Origin: Mucilaginibacter phenanthrenivorans
Lineage (GTDB): Bacteria > Bacteroidota > Bacteroidia > Sphingobacteriales > Sphingobacteriaceae
DNA length: 64,000 bases
Direction: 5' to 3'
Assembly (NCBI RefSeq): GCF_024721155.1
Contig: NZ_JAHVAP010000009.1
Span: forward strand, 124,001 to 188,000
Each line of letters begins with the position of its first letter. Within the stretch, counting starts at the first letter, position 1. The notes under the pieces are model-generated. The model saw nothing but the letters and a program-made list of their open reading frames with translations. It was not told where the DNA came from and did no database searches. Positions 42,683 through 51,213 of this stretch are shown here, one piece after another. The translations under genes were made by a program, and so were the position numbers.

Positions 42683-44617
42683 TTAATAAAGAAATTTCCA
42701 GGAGATCCCAAGCTTCTTCATCTTCGAATTTAACGTTGTAGCCGGGATATTTAATATTTCAGCGGCTCCCCCTTTACCTGAAACCCGGCCATTGCATTTT
42801 CGCAATGCCAGGATGATGTGGTCCCGGTCTACCTCCTCGATTGTTCTAAAGGTATCATTACTTAATTCATCATTTGGCTCCGCCGGTAAGACATCATCGG
42901 GAAGTTCGATGCGCGAAATAATATTAGTAGGACTAAGTACTACATTCCGCTCTATTACATGTAAGAGTTCACGAATATTGCCCGGCCAGGAGTAATTCGT
43001 AAGTTGCTGCAGTATGTTGGGCGCAAGGCGCTTTACTTCCGTTCCGGAATCTGCCGCATGCTGATGTAAAAAATAATCGGTAAGTAAGGGAATATCTTCT
43101 TTTCGGTCCCGCAACGGAGGCATAAGAATAGGGAAAACATTGATCCGGTAAAATAAATCCATCCTGAACCTGCCGTCAGCAATATCCCGGTGGAGATCCC
43201 TGTTGGTCGCTACAATAACACGGACATCAATTTTTATAGTGGTTCGCCCACCGATACGCTCCAGCTCTTTTTCTTGCAGGACGCGGAGCAATTTGGTTTG
43301 TATATCCAACGGGATTTCACCGATTTCGTCAAGAAATATGGTACCTCCCTGTGCCTGTTCGAACTTGCCTATCCGGCGGTCGTACGCACCGGTAAACGAT
43401 CCCTTTTCATGACCGAACAGTTCCGATTCTATCAGTAAGGCCGGAATTGCTGCGCAATTCACCTTTATCAATGGCTTCCGGTTCCGGTTCGACATTTGAT
43501 GGATAGCTTTTACCAAACCTTCTTTTCCAACCCCTGTTTCGCCTAAAACCAGCACCGTCATATCAAAGTTGGCAACCTGGGTTGCCTGATCCAACGCGCG
43601 CAGTAATTTTGGACTGTTTCCAACAATGCCCTCCGGTTGCGGAACCCTGCTGGTTACTCCGGTTTTGGGTTTACCATATTCCAGGGCACCTTTAACACTT
43701 TGCCTGCGGATATTATCGATGACCAGGCAGAGCAATGTTCTTAATGGATTGAGCAGGTCGAGGTGCTCAACGGTATAGATATGGGGCTCCTTGCTGTAAA
43801 ACCGAACGCTCATTCTGATTCCCGCTTCTGTGGAACAAGGAACTATGATCCTTGCCTGAGCCCCGGACTGATCCTTCATGATGGTCAGGAACGGATCAGT
43901 TTTACAGGATTCCACCATTTGTTCGAGGTTCTGGAGTAATATGTTTTGGAGCGTAGAATTTCGCCGCCTCCAATCCAGGTAAAAATCATAGTTCAGGCCC
44001 ATTTCCTCTATGATCTGATACCCGCTGGAGGTCACATACTCATCAAAGCTTGTCCTTTTAAGGCATACCAATGAGTCAAGATCACCGCTGTCCATGTCTA
44101 CATCAATAAACAAAAAATCAAATGGAACGTAAGGTTTAAAGGCTTGAGCGACTTTCAGGAGCTTGGTTTGCACATTGCTTTGATCTAACAATAATCCACC
44201 CAGTATATTGGTTAACAGGTTTTCCTGTTTATGAAAAATTTCAACCTGGTTGTTATGCCGGTACTCGGCAATGTCCAAAGCCACCAACACATCTTTGGCC
44301 CGGAAAGGCTTTACTAAAAATCCCCAGGGCCTGGTCACTTTTGCCGCTTCAAGTACGGATTCATTTGAATTGGCAGAAAGGTAAATAAAAGGTATGTTTT
44401 CGCTGGAAAGCAGGGTAGCCAGATCGATGCCGGTTAGTTTTCCCTTTAAATAAATATCCAGCAGAACGATATCGGGTCTGACCCGACCCAAAATAACGCA
44501 GGCGTGGTCATAGGACTTGGCAATGCCGGTTACCTCGTGACCTGCCCGTTCTAATATTATTTTCAGGTCGTTCGCTTCAACGAACTGGTCTTCGACAATT
44601 AGTATTTTTGATCCCAT
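42683..44617 (-). CDS. Sigma-54-type response regulator (REC - GAF-like - AAA+ - Fis HTH)
   Basis: 644 aa. Receiver domain 1-125 with acidic pair E9/D10, phosphoacceptor D54 in VLLDIYL and KP in WGFLVKPF. Residues 130-310 look like a GAF-type sensor. AAA+ domain from about 335: Walker A GETGVGKEG, GSFTGA loop (the sigma-54 contact, normally GAFTGA), LFLDEIGE-type Walker B. C-terminal Fis-type HTH (GGAAEILNIPATTLNSKMKK). Activates RpoN promoters when phosphorylated, probably by the kinase encoded downstream. Its upstream region holds the perfect 30-bp palindrome at 44840-44869. Confidence 0.92.
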   Translation of the reverse strand: MGSKILIVEDQFVEANDLKIILERAGHEVTGIAKSYDHACVILGRVRPDIVLLDIYLKGKLTGIDLATLLSSENIPFIYLSANSNESVLEAAKVTRPWGFLVKPFRAKDVLVALDIAEYRHNNQVEIFHKQENLLTNILGGLLLDQSNVQTKLLKVAQAFKPYVPFDFLFIDVDMDSGDLDSLVCLKRTSFDEYVTSSGYQIIEEMGLNYDFYLDWRRRNSTLQNILLQNLEQMVESCKTDPFLTIMKDQSGAQARIIVPCSTEAGIRMSVRFYSKEPHIYTVEHLDLLNPLRTLLCLVIDNIRRQSVKGALEYGKPKTGVTSRVPQPEGIVGNSPKLLRALDQATQVANFDMTVLVLGETGVGKEGLVKAIHQMSNRNRKPLIKVNCAAIPALLIESELFGHEKGSFTGAYDRRIGKFEQAQGGTIFLDEIGEIPLDIQTKLLRVLQEKELERIGGRTTIKIDVRVIVATNRDLHRDIADGRFRMDLFYRINVFPILMPPLRDRKEDIPLLTDYFLHQHAADSGTEVKRLAPNILQQLTNYSWPGNIRELLHVIERNVVLSPTNIISRIELPDDVLPAEPNDELSNDTFRTIEEVDRDHIILALRKCNGRVSGKGGAAEILNIPATTLNSKMKKLGISWKFLY

Positions 44618-44839
44618 GGTAAATGATTAATGAACGGCAAAAATTAATACTTCAGCGCATGCATAAGTAAAAAGCGTACTCCTGAACTACGTTACAGGTA
44701 CGGTTATTTTGCTCTTCAATTAATATTTTGCGAAAATAATTACTAAATTTCTACAAAAAAACCCATCAATACAATTAAAATCAATAAATATGCCTCAGTG
44801 CAATTAGTTGATTATAAGATATTTAAAACGAATGCAAAA

Positions 44840-44869
44840 AATAAAATAACGATATATCGTTATTTTATT
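44840..44869. promoter_or_regulatory. Perfect 30-bp palindrome containing the AAC-N6-TCGTTA operator
   Basis: The core AACGATATATCGTTA (44848-44862) lies in a 30-bp sequence that is identical to its own reverse complement. It is 222 bp upstream of the regulator gene that starts at 44617 and is the most symmetric copy of the motif, suggesting it is the highest-affinity, possibly autoregulatory site. The rest of the 500-bp gap (44618-45118) holds only AT-rich DNA and a terminator. Confidence 0.7.
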
Positions 44870-45067
44870 AGATGTCGTAATTGCATATCGTATATATCAC
44901 CAAATTGACATAGATTTTCATTTAAGGCCAGGGTGGCAACTAATAAAGCAGGCGGAATCTAACCCTAACCGGATTAAGCTAAATATTATTATTTAAGGGG
45001 GGAGTAAAGGTGACAGCTTAGCTGAAAAGATTATCGTTGAAGGCGCAGACCACATCTAAACGGATAA

Positions 45068-45099
45068 AACAAAAGGGTGACAAATGCCACCCTTTTGTT
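45068..45099. terminator. Terminator downstream of the hydrolase at 45119
   Basis: AACAAAAGGGTG (45068-45079) and CACCCTTTTGTT (45088-45099) form a perfect 12-bp stem with an 8-nt loop, A-rich on one side and T-rich on the other, so usable in both directions. Confidence 0.8.
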
Positions 45100-45118
45100 T
45101 TATTACAAACTTGCTTTA

Positions 45119-45937
45119 TCAGGATTGAAAGAATTCCAGTAAGTCAGCATTTATCGTTGGTGCTTCCGTAGTTGGCATACCATGAGGGAATCCCGGATAT
45201 GTGATCAATTTTCCATTTTTGACCAATTTAATGGCTTTCAATGCTGAGTTTGCGATAGGTACAACCTGGTCATCTTCGCCATGCAGAATCAAAACAGGGA
45301 CGTCCACCGCTTTCAGATCTTCTGTAAAATCCGTTTCTGAAAATACCCTGATGCAATCATAAAGCGGTTTAATGCCGCCCATCATTCCCTGACGCCACCA
45401 ATTATCCCTGATACCCTGCGATATTTTAGCTCCCTCACGGTTGTAACCATAAAATGGCAATGTAAAATCCTCGAAATATTGCTGGCGATGCGTTGCCGTT
45501 GAAAGGCGGATTTCATCGAAGACATCCAATGGCACTCCATCAGGATTAGTCTCACTTTTTAACATGATCGGAGGAACCGAACTGATCAATACTGCTTTAG
45601 CGACACGTTCCTTGCCGTATTTTGCAACATAGCGAATAACCTCTCCGCCTCCTGTAGAGTGCCCGATGTGGATAGCATTTCTTAAATCAAGTAACTCTGT
45701 GAGTTCGGCAACATCGGCTGCATAAGTATCCATATCTGTGCCCTTATCGGTTTGGGTTGACCGGCCGTGGCCCCTGCGGTCGTGGGCAATTACCCTAAAT
45801 CCTTTTTCCAGAAAAAAAAACATTTGGGCATCCCAGTCATCGCTGGTCAGCGGCCAGCCGTGATGAAAAACTAATGGTTGACCTGTACCCCAGTCCTTGT
45901 AAAAAATTTCAGTTCCGTCTTTTGTAATGATTTTCAT
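45119..45937 (-). CDS. Alpha/beta hydrolase, non-heme chloroperoxidase/arylesterase type
   Basis: 272 aa from the ATG at 45937 (MKIITKDGTEIFYKDWGTG); the frame is open to 45988. HHGWPLTSDDWDAQM (oxyanion), HDRRGHGRS, GHSTGGGEVIRYV with nucleophile Ser in GHSTGG, DDQVVP and FPHGM for Asp and His. This is the cofactor-free haloperoxidase/esterase family. Cytoplasmic. Divergent from the esterase at 46303 across a 365-bp region with two operator-like sites. Confidence 0.9.
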   Translation of the reverse strand: MKIITKDGTEIFYKDWGTGQPLVFHHGWPLTSDDWDAQMFFFLEKGFRVIAHDRRGHGRSTQTDKGTDMDTYAADVAELTELLDLRNAIHIGHSTGGGEVIRYVAKYGKERVAKAVLISSVPPIMLKSETNPDGVPLDVFDEIRLSTATHRQQYFEDFTLPFYGYNREGAKISQGIRDNWWRQGMMGGIKPLYDCIRVFSETDFTEDLKAVDVPVLILHGEDDQVVPIANSALKAIKLVKNGKLITYPGFPHGMPTTEAPTINADLLEFFQS

Positions 45938-46051
45938 GATTAAATATTTAAGTGATTTAAACCTAATTCGGTTGGGCCAATTATCCAATTTCCGGCCATA
46001 TTATAACCGCTTAGCAATCAATTGCATATATATTTTTCCATGATTTTTCTT

Positions 46052-46181
46052 CACGAACAATCGTTAATAAGCGAAGCAATTCGTGAATTACAATTTTCGA
46101 TAGAAAGCCCAATCCATAAACAGGCAGCCGCTTACTACGACATATCAAGAGGTGCCTGCGTTAATTAACGTTAAATCGTTA
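46052..46181 (+). promoter_or_regulatory. Two operator-like sites in the 45938-46302 divergent region
   Basis: CACGAACAATCGTTA (46052-46066, partial match) and AACGTTAAATCGTTA (46167-46181, full match). They lie between the haloperoxidase-type hydrolase (minus) and the esterase (plus); no gene is present in this 365-bp gap. Confidence 0.55.
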
Positions 46182-46209
46182 AGTTTTTGAAAGGCATATT
46201 TCAAAAACT
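46182..46209. repeat. Perfect 11-bp inverted repeat abutting an operator-like site
   Basis: AGTTTTTGAAA (46182-46192) and TTTCAAAAACT (46199-46209), 6-nt loop, begins at the base after the AAC-N6-TCGTTA copy. It may be a second protein-binding dyad or a leader hairpin of the esterase gene. Confidence 0.6.
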
Positions 46210-46302
46210 ACTCAACATCAGACCTTTACCTGCATGGCACAACATTAGTCTATTAGGGTAAATTATACCGTTCCTATTGAAGCAGATACCTTGGAAGCAC
46301 AT

Positions 46303-47544
46303 ATGAGAAAATTACTGACCATCATTTTATTGAGCGCAACCTTTTGCAAGGCCCAGACGGTGATCAACAATAATATTAACATCGGCATTGCTGACAGCCT
46401 TCATTCAACCATTCTAAATGAAACACAGCGGTTTTGGGTTAGTCTTCCTACAAGCTTCTACAATCCTAAAATTGCCAAGGCACATTATCCTGTCATCTAT
46501 GTGTTTGATGGCGACGCAAATTTTGCGACAGTCGCTGCGCTGCAAAAACAACTCAGTATCAGAAGCGGAAGCACCTTGGTGCCTGAAGCCATCGTGATCG
46601 GTGTGATGAATAGCAACCGGGACCGTGATTTTACACCCTATCCATCTTCCTTTTGGGTTTATAATACAGCTACGCCGTTAGAGAACACAGGAGGAGGTGA
46701 AAAATTCGTCCAGTACCTGCAAAAAGAACTGATGCCGCATATCGACTCTCTGTATCCAACCGCGCCGTACCGCGTACTGATCGGTCATTCATTAGGCGGC
46801 CTGGCAGCAACCAATATATTGGTCAATCACACCCGGCTTTTTAACGCCTATATTATTATCGACCCCAGCATGTGGTATGATAACCATGGATTTCTTAATA
46901 AAGCGCAAAAAGTTCTGGCCGGCAAAACATTAGGTAATACTACAGTATACCTGGCTATGGCGCATTCCATGGGCCCCGGTCTTTCCTTATCAACCATAGA
47001 AAATGATCACACCAAAGGAACGCTTCATCCCCGCGGCATTCTTCGTTTAAAGAGACTTCTTGAAGGCGAAAGGCAGCGCGGGTTACGGTTTAAGTTTAAC
47101 TATTATGGGGATAACACGCATATGAATTTGCCACCGATTGCGGAGTACGATGGCTTCAGGTTCATCTTCAATTTTTATGAAATACCACCGGAATTGGATT
47201 TTGCTTTTTTGATGCCCTCAAACCATATAGATCCTGCCAAATATTTGACGGCACATTATAAAACTGTATCGGAAAAAATGGGATATGAGGTATTGCCCAA
47301 TGAGAACCTGGTCCTTGTCCTGGCGAATACGACCGCCAATTATTTTATGCCGGAGAAGGCCCTCGGGCTATTTGAACTGAATACAAGGAATTATCCCAAA
47401 AGTTACGGAGCATGGTATTACCTCGGTGAATTTTACGAAAAGCAAAAAGATAAAGTCAAAGCGCTTTCATGTTATAAAAAGGCATTTGGTCTAAATGCCA
47501 ATCCGGAAGTTCAGGCTAAACTTAAGAATCTGGAGCCAAAATAA
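46303..47544 (+). CDS. Secreted alpha/beta-superfamily esterase (COG2819-like) with C-terminal TPR
   Basis: 413 aa from the ATG at 46303 (earlier in-frame ATG at 46291). Signal peptide KLLTIILLSATFCKAQ. PVIYVFDGDANFATVAALQK and GHSLGGLAATNIL (nucleophile Ser) fit the predicted hydrolases related to IroE and ferri-siderophore esterases. After residue 345 a TPR-like repeat (YGAWYYLGEFYEKQKDKVK) is added. Periplasmic or surface esterase; substrate unknown. Followed 40 bp later by the YceI-like gene. Confidence 0.85.
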   Translation: MRKLLTIILLSATFCKAQTVINNNINIGIADSLHSTILNETQRFWVSLPTSFYNPKIAKAHYPVIYVFDGDANFATVAALQKQLSIRSGSTLVPEAIVIGVMNSNRDRDFTPYPSSFWVYNTATPLENTGGGEKFVQYLQKELMPHIDSLYPTAPYRVLIGHSLGGLAATNILVNHTRLFNAYIIIDPSMWYDNHGFLNKAQKVLAGKTLGNTTVYLAMAHSMGPGLSLSTIENDHTKGTLHPRGILRLKRLLEGERQRGLRFKFNYYGDNTHMNLPPIAEYDGFRFIFNFYEIPPELDFAFLMPSNHIDPAKYLTAHYKTVSEKMGYEVLPNENLVLVLANTTANYFMPEKALGLFELNTRNYPKSYGAWYYLGEFYEKQKDKVKALSCYKKAFGLNANPEVQAKLKNLEPK

Positions 47545-47584
47545 CTGACCAGGTCTGTTATACAATACCTAAACGAAAAAATTC

Positions 47585-48100
47585 ATGAGATATAACTGGG
47601 AAATTTCCGCTGCTTCGTCTCTTATCGAATTCAGCTTCAAGTACTATGAAATCGGACGTATAAAGGGCTACTTTAAGAAGTTTGGAGGTGAGATTACCGC
47701 CGGTAATCATTTTGACAACCCAGAAATAAAGGTTTGGATAGGAGCTGAATCAGTCTCGACACATAATAAAGCATGCGACAGGAGTTTGGTGTCACCTGCT
47801 TTTTTATCCGTAAAGGAATATCCGGCAATTGAATTTACTGCTAGTCATGGATGCCGCTTAAGTGAAGGGGGAATTCAGGAGCTTTCCGGCAACCTGAGGA
47901 TTAGAAATATAACTAACTGCATCAACCTGCTGGTGACTTCATCTGACATTAAAAACCTGAAAAAAGAATTAAATGCCCAGTATTCGCTGACCACCTCCTT
48001 CAGTTTAATTGATTATGGCTTCAATGCCGGTGACGGTATTTTCGGTGATATCGTCAGTCTTAACGTACGGTTAGTCCTTCATGCGAATCTTATTTCTTAA
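47585..48100 (+). CDS. YceI-like domain protein
   Basis: 171 aa, no signal peptide. NWEISAASSLIEFSFKYYEI, GEITAGNHFDNPEIKVWIGA and FLSVKEYPAIEFTAS follow the YceI beta-barrel pattern, a lipocalin-like fold that binds isoprenoid or other lipids. Most YceI proteins are exported, so a cytoplasmic copy is slightly unusual. Probably co-transcribed with the upstream esterase. Confidence 0.8.
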   Translation: MRYNWEISAASSLIEFSFKYYEIGRIKGYFKKFGGEITAGNHFDNPEIKVWIGAESVSTHNKACDRSLVSPAFLSVKEYPAIEFTASHGCRLSEGGIQELSGNLRIRNITNCINLLVTSSDIKNLKKELNAQYSLTTSFSLIDYGFNAGDGIFGDIVSLNVRLVLHANLIS

Positions 48101-48120
48101 AGCTTCTTAATTAATGTGCT

Positions 48121-48166
48121 AACGATTACGCGTTACGTCATATCATGCATTAACTTTATATCGTTA
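48121..48166 (+). promoter_or_regulatory. Tandem operator-like sites upstream of the GAF-AAA+ regulator
   Basis: AACGATTACGCGTTA (48121-48135) and AACTTTATATCGTTA (48152-48166), 31 bp apart, i.e. about three helical turns on the same face. The second ends 11 bp before a perfect -7 box, covering the -33 region. Confidence 0.65.
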
Positions 48167-48177
48167 AAAAATTGAGA

Positions 48178-48185
48178 TAACTTTG
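48178..48185 (+). promoter_or_regulatory. Bacteroidetes -7 element of the regulator gene at 48265
   Basis: TAACTTTG, exact match to TAnnTTTG. The -33 zone is occupied by the AAC-N6-TCGTTA copy, so a protein bound there would influence this promoter directly. Confidence 0.55.
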
Positions 48186-48264
48186 CAATAATATACTGTT
48201 AATTAAAGAGATACATTTAGGCATCCAAATGGTTAAATTGTTATCAAAATGGAGTTTCCGTTAA

Positions 48265-50493
48265 ATGGAAATCATCAATATCATTTATGTGAATAAAATT
48301 AAAAAGGAAAAGCAAGCCGATACCTATACAGGACATCCAGTTGGAGGGGAAATAACCGCGCCAAATGGAACTGTACTTCCTGATTATGATGAAATCCGGC
48401 AGCGTCTTTTTGAAAGTGAAATTTGTTTAAATTTAACCAATAGACTATTTGCAGCAAGGGATAAATCAGGCTTGCTTTCTGTTATAAATTCCGGGATTAA
48501 AGCGCTTATACATTTTACGGGCTTTATGATCGTACTGAATGACACGCGGGAAAATATAATGGATCCGTATGCCATTTACTTTGACCTTAATCAATTTGAG
48601 ACGGTGGATGACGGGCCTCCTGATCCACGCCGCCGGGTAGCCGATACCAGGCTTCTGAACAATGTTTTTTCGTCATCGAAAGCATTGATCTGGACAATGA
48701 AAGACCTTCATGGTATGAGCCCCAGGCCCGAATTTATTACGCGTCACCGTTCGAAAGATGTTAAGCAAGTCATTGGTATCCAATTGGCGGATAATGACCG
48801 GGTTGAAGGTGCTATATTTTTCTTTTCCGATGCGGCAAATACATTCCAAAAGCGAGAAGGCGGTATTTTGCAAATGATTGCTCCACAAATTGCAAAGAGC
48901 CTGACCAACGTACGGTTCCTGGAGGACATGGTCAAAAAGAAAAAGCAACAGGACGTTTGTGCGGCCATTACCAGGGAGTTAATTTCTGTGAGCAATACAG
49001 AATTGCTTCAACAGGTGATGAAAAAAGCTTATGATGCAGTCCCCTTTTTCAACGAAGGGTTTGTATACTTTATACCATCCTATCCCTCCTCCAGACCTCC
49101 AATCCTGTTTAAGCAGTCTGACCGAAAATTATTACCGGAAAAAGGCATCCCCGGCGTGGACGCTGCAACAGATTTTTTTATAGATGCCTTGCGCCGCCTG
49201 AACCATATTACCATAAGTGACGTTGAAGATTTTTTCAAAGAGGCCGCTCAGCCCTCCTATGTTTTACAGTGGACAGATCGTCAGATGAAATCGTTCGTTG
49301 TTGCTCCTTTCGTTGATGAGGGGGTAATTTCGGGCCTGATCTTTTTTCTCTCTAAAGAATCCAAGCAGATACTTGATGAGTACCTGCACCTGTTCCAGAA
49401 CATTGCTGCACAGATCACAGCAGCAATCATTAACTCGTTTACTAATGAACGCTTAACCTACCAATTAAAGGAGCTGAGTCGATTTAAGGGCGAGCTGGAG
49501 GTTCAAAATTCATACCTCCAGGAAGAAATTCAATCCACCCATAACTATAGCGAGATCATTGGTGCAAGCGCGAAAATGCGTGATGTGTTTTATATGGTTA
49601 CCCAGGTATCCAAGACAAATAGCTCTGTACTTATCCTTGGAGAAACCGGAACCGGAAAAGAATTAATTGCAAGAGCCATTCATAATTCCTCCCAGCGTAA
49701 AAACAATGTGATGGTCAAGGTTAATTGTGGGGCCCTACCTGCTAACCTGATTGAAAGTGAGCTGTTTGGTCATGAAAGAGGTAGTTTTACCGGTGCTACC
49801 GAAAGAAGGATAGGTAAATTTGAATTGGCCAATAACAGCACCCTGTTTTTGGATGAAATTGGTGAATTACCGATGTCTCTTCAGGTTAAATTATTGAGGG
49901 CCTTACAGGAAAAGGAGATCGAACGCGTAGGCGGTAAAGCCACGATCAAAGTTGATGTCCGTGTCATTGCTGCGACCAACCGTGACCTGATGAAGGATGT
50001 TCAGCAGGGAAATTTCCGGGGAGACCTTTATTTCCGACTGAACGTTTTCCCTATTCTTATGCCTCCGTTGCGGGACCGAAAAGAAGATATTCCTATTCTT
50101 GCAAATCACTTTGCTGAAAAGCACGCGAAGAAGCTAACAGTAAACCACGTTCATTTTACCAGCCGGGTAATGAAGCAGATGGTTGCCTACAACTGGCCTG
50201 GAAATGTCAGGGAATTAGAACACCTGGTGGAAAGGAGTGTTTTATTAGCAAAGGGCAAAACCATAAACCATGTTTATTTACATCCAACTGCGCTGCAGGG
50301 AGAGGATCTTCCGCTGGCCAATACGGATATAAAAACACTCGATGAGGTAGAGCGTGAACATATCATCGCCGTGTTAAAGATGGTAAACGGCAAAATTTCA
50401 GGGGTTGGTGGGGCTGCGGAACTACTGAAAATACCGGCGACAACACTGGCATCAAAAATCGCCCGGTTAAAAATAAAAAAAGGCATCGCCTGA
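48265..50493 (+). CDS. Sigma-54-type activator with GAF domains, AAA+ and Fis HTH
   Basis: 742 aa, no receiver domain. Two GAF-like sensor regions (about residues 50-215 and 230-400), a short coiled linker, then AAA+ with Walker A GETGTGKELIARAIH, GSFTGA loop, LFLDEIGELPMSL and the R-finger region (LYFRLNVFPILMPPL). C-terminal Fis-type HTH GGAAELLKIPATTLASKIAR. FhlA/NorR-like architecture: a small molecule sensed by GAF would switch it on. Its HTH is almost the same as that of the regulator at 42683, so they probably recognise the same sites. Confidence 0.92.
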   Translation: MEIINIIYVNKIKKEKQADTYTGHPVGGEITAPNGTVLPDYDEIRQRLFESEICLNLTNRLFAARDKSGLLSVINSGIKALIHFTGFMIVLNDTRENIMDPYAIYFDLNQFETVDDGPPDPRRRVADTRLLNNVFSSSKALIWTMKDLHGMSPRPEFITRHRSKDVKQVIGIQLADNDRVEGAIFFFSDAANTFQKREGGILQMIAPQIAKSLTNVRFLEDMVKKKKQQDVCAAITRELISVSNTELLQQVMKKAYDAVPFFNEGFVYFIPSYPSSRPPILFKQSDRKLLPEKGIPGVDAATDFFIDALRRLNHITISDVEDFFKEAAQPSYVLQWTDRQMKSFVVAPFVDEGVISGLIFFLSKESKQILDEYLHLFQNIAAQITAAIINSFTNERLTYQLKELSRFKGELEVQNSYLQEEIQSTHNYSEIIGASAKMRDVFYMVTQVSKTNSSVLILGETGTGKELIARAIHNSSQRKNNVMVKVNCGALPANLIESELFGHERGSFTGATERRIGKFELANNSTLFLDEIGELPMSLQVKLLRALQEKEIERVGGKATIKVDVRVIAATNRDLMKDVQQGNFRGDLYFRLNVFPILMPPLRDRKEDIPILANHFAEKHAKKLTVNHVHFTSRVMKQMVAYNWPGNVRELEHLVERSVLLAKGKTINHVYLHPTALQGEDLPLANTDIKTLDEVEREHIIAVLKMVNGKISGVGGAAELLKIPATTLASKIARLKIKKGIA

Positions 50494-50871
50494 CCGGCTA
50501 TGCGGCTGTTTCCCATGGCCATTTAATCAAAAGAATTCCGGTTCCGTTTTTATCGTCAAAATATTGAAGGGTAATCTTTTAATTGGCGACCCCATTTCGC
50601 ATTTTACCGAAATATCATTAAAGTTTTCGTTTATTATAAAATTACTTGATTGATTATCAGATCGTTGAGTAATGGCATGTAACTGGTTATATCTGCTTAA
50701 CCAGATATCCATTTAATTACCCAGCTTATGGCCGCAATTTATATTCTCTGTATGACAAAAGCCTTCCAGTTGGTCAGTTTGGTTACGGTCTTTTCCATGG
50801 CGTTCCGTAGCCGTAAACCAGAAAAGGATATATTTTGAACCAATGTGGCAGCAAACAAAAATAATATTGGT
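50494..50871. other. Intergenic region with a weak operator-like copy
   Basis: 378 bp without a gene. TACCGAAATATCATT at 50605-50619 is, in reverse complement, 13/15 identical to the motif copy at 53992. A small dyad CTGGTTA/TAACCAG lies near 50682-50704, and TATTTTG just before 50841 resembles a -7 box for the next gene. Confidence 0.4.
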
Positions 50872-51183
50872 ATGGAAAACCTGCAATTTATATTTGACAC
50901 CGATAGAAGGCCCAACCGTTTGAGAACGGTTAACAGCCAGCTCACCAGGTTGATCATCCGTTATCATGAAGAGGGTTACACCGAGGATTTTTTTATTAAT
51001 TCAGCGACCAATCGTCTTTATCTGTTGCGTGACCAGCATTCATGCTTCCCCTATTTCAGGATGAATATCGTTAGCCAGTGTTATGACAGCCTTACTAAAG
51101 GCTACAAATACATTCATATTATTGAAACGACATGCGGTTTAAAAGGATTGCTGATCAGCTGTGATATCCAGTTTAAAAATTAA
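50872..51183 (+). CDS. Small conserved protein (often misnamed phosphoribosylpyrophosphate synthetase)
   Basis: 103 aa from the ATG at 50872 (the frame opens earlier at 50845). SQLTRLIIRYHEEGYTEDFF, NRLYLLRDQHSCF and GYKYIHIIETTCGLKGLL resemble a ~100-aa Sphingobacteriaceae family that databases label PRPP synthetase without any PRPP-synthetase motif. Function unknown. Single gene with its own upstream region. Confidence 0.6.
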   Translation: MENLQFIFDTDRRPNRLRTVNSQLTRLIIRYHEEGYTEDFFINSATNRLYLLRDQHSCFPYFRMNIVSQCYDSLTKGYKYIHIIETTCGLKGLLISCDIQFKN

Positions 51184-51213
51184 TCGGTATCTTATTAGGT
51201 CAACCTAACCAGA

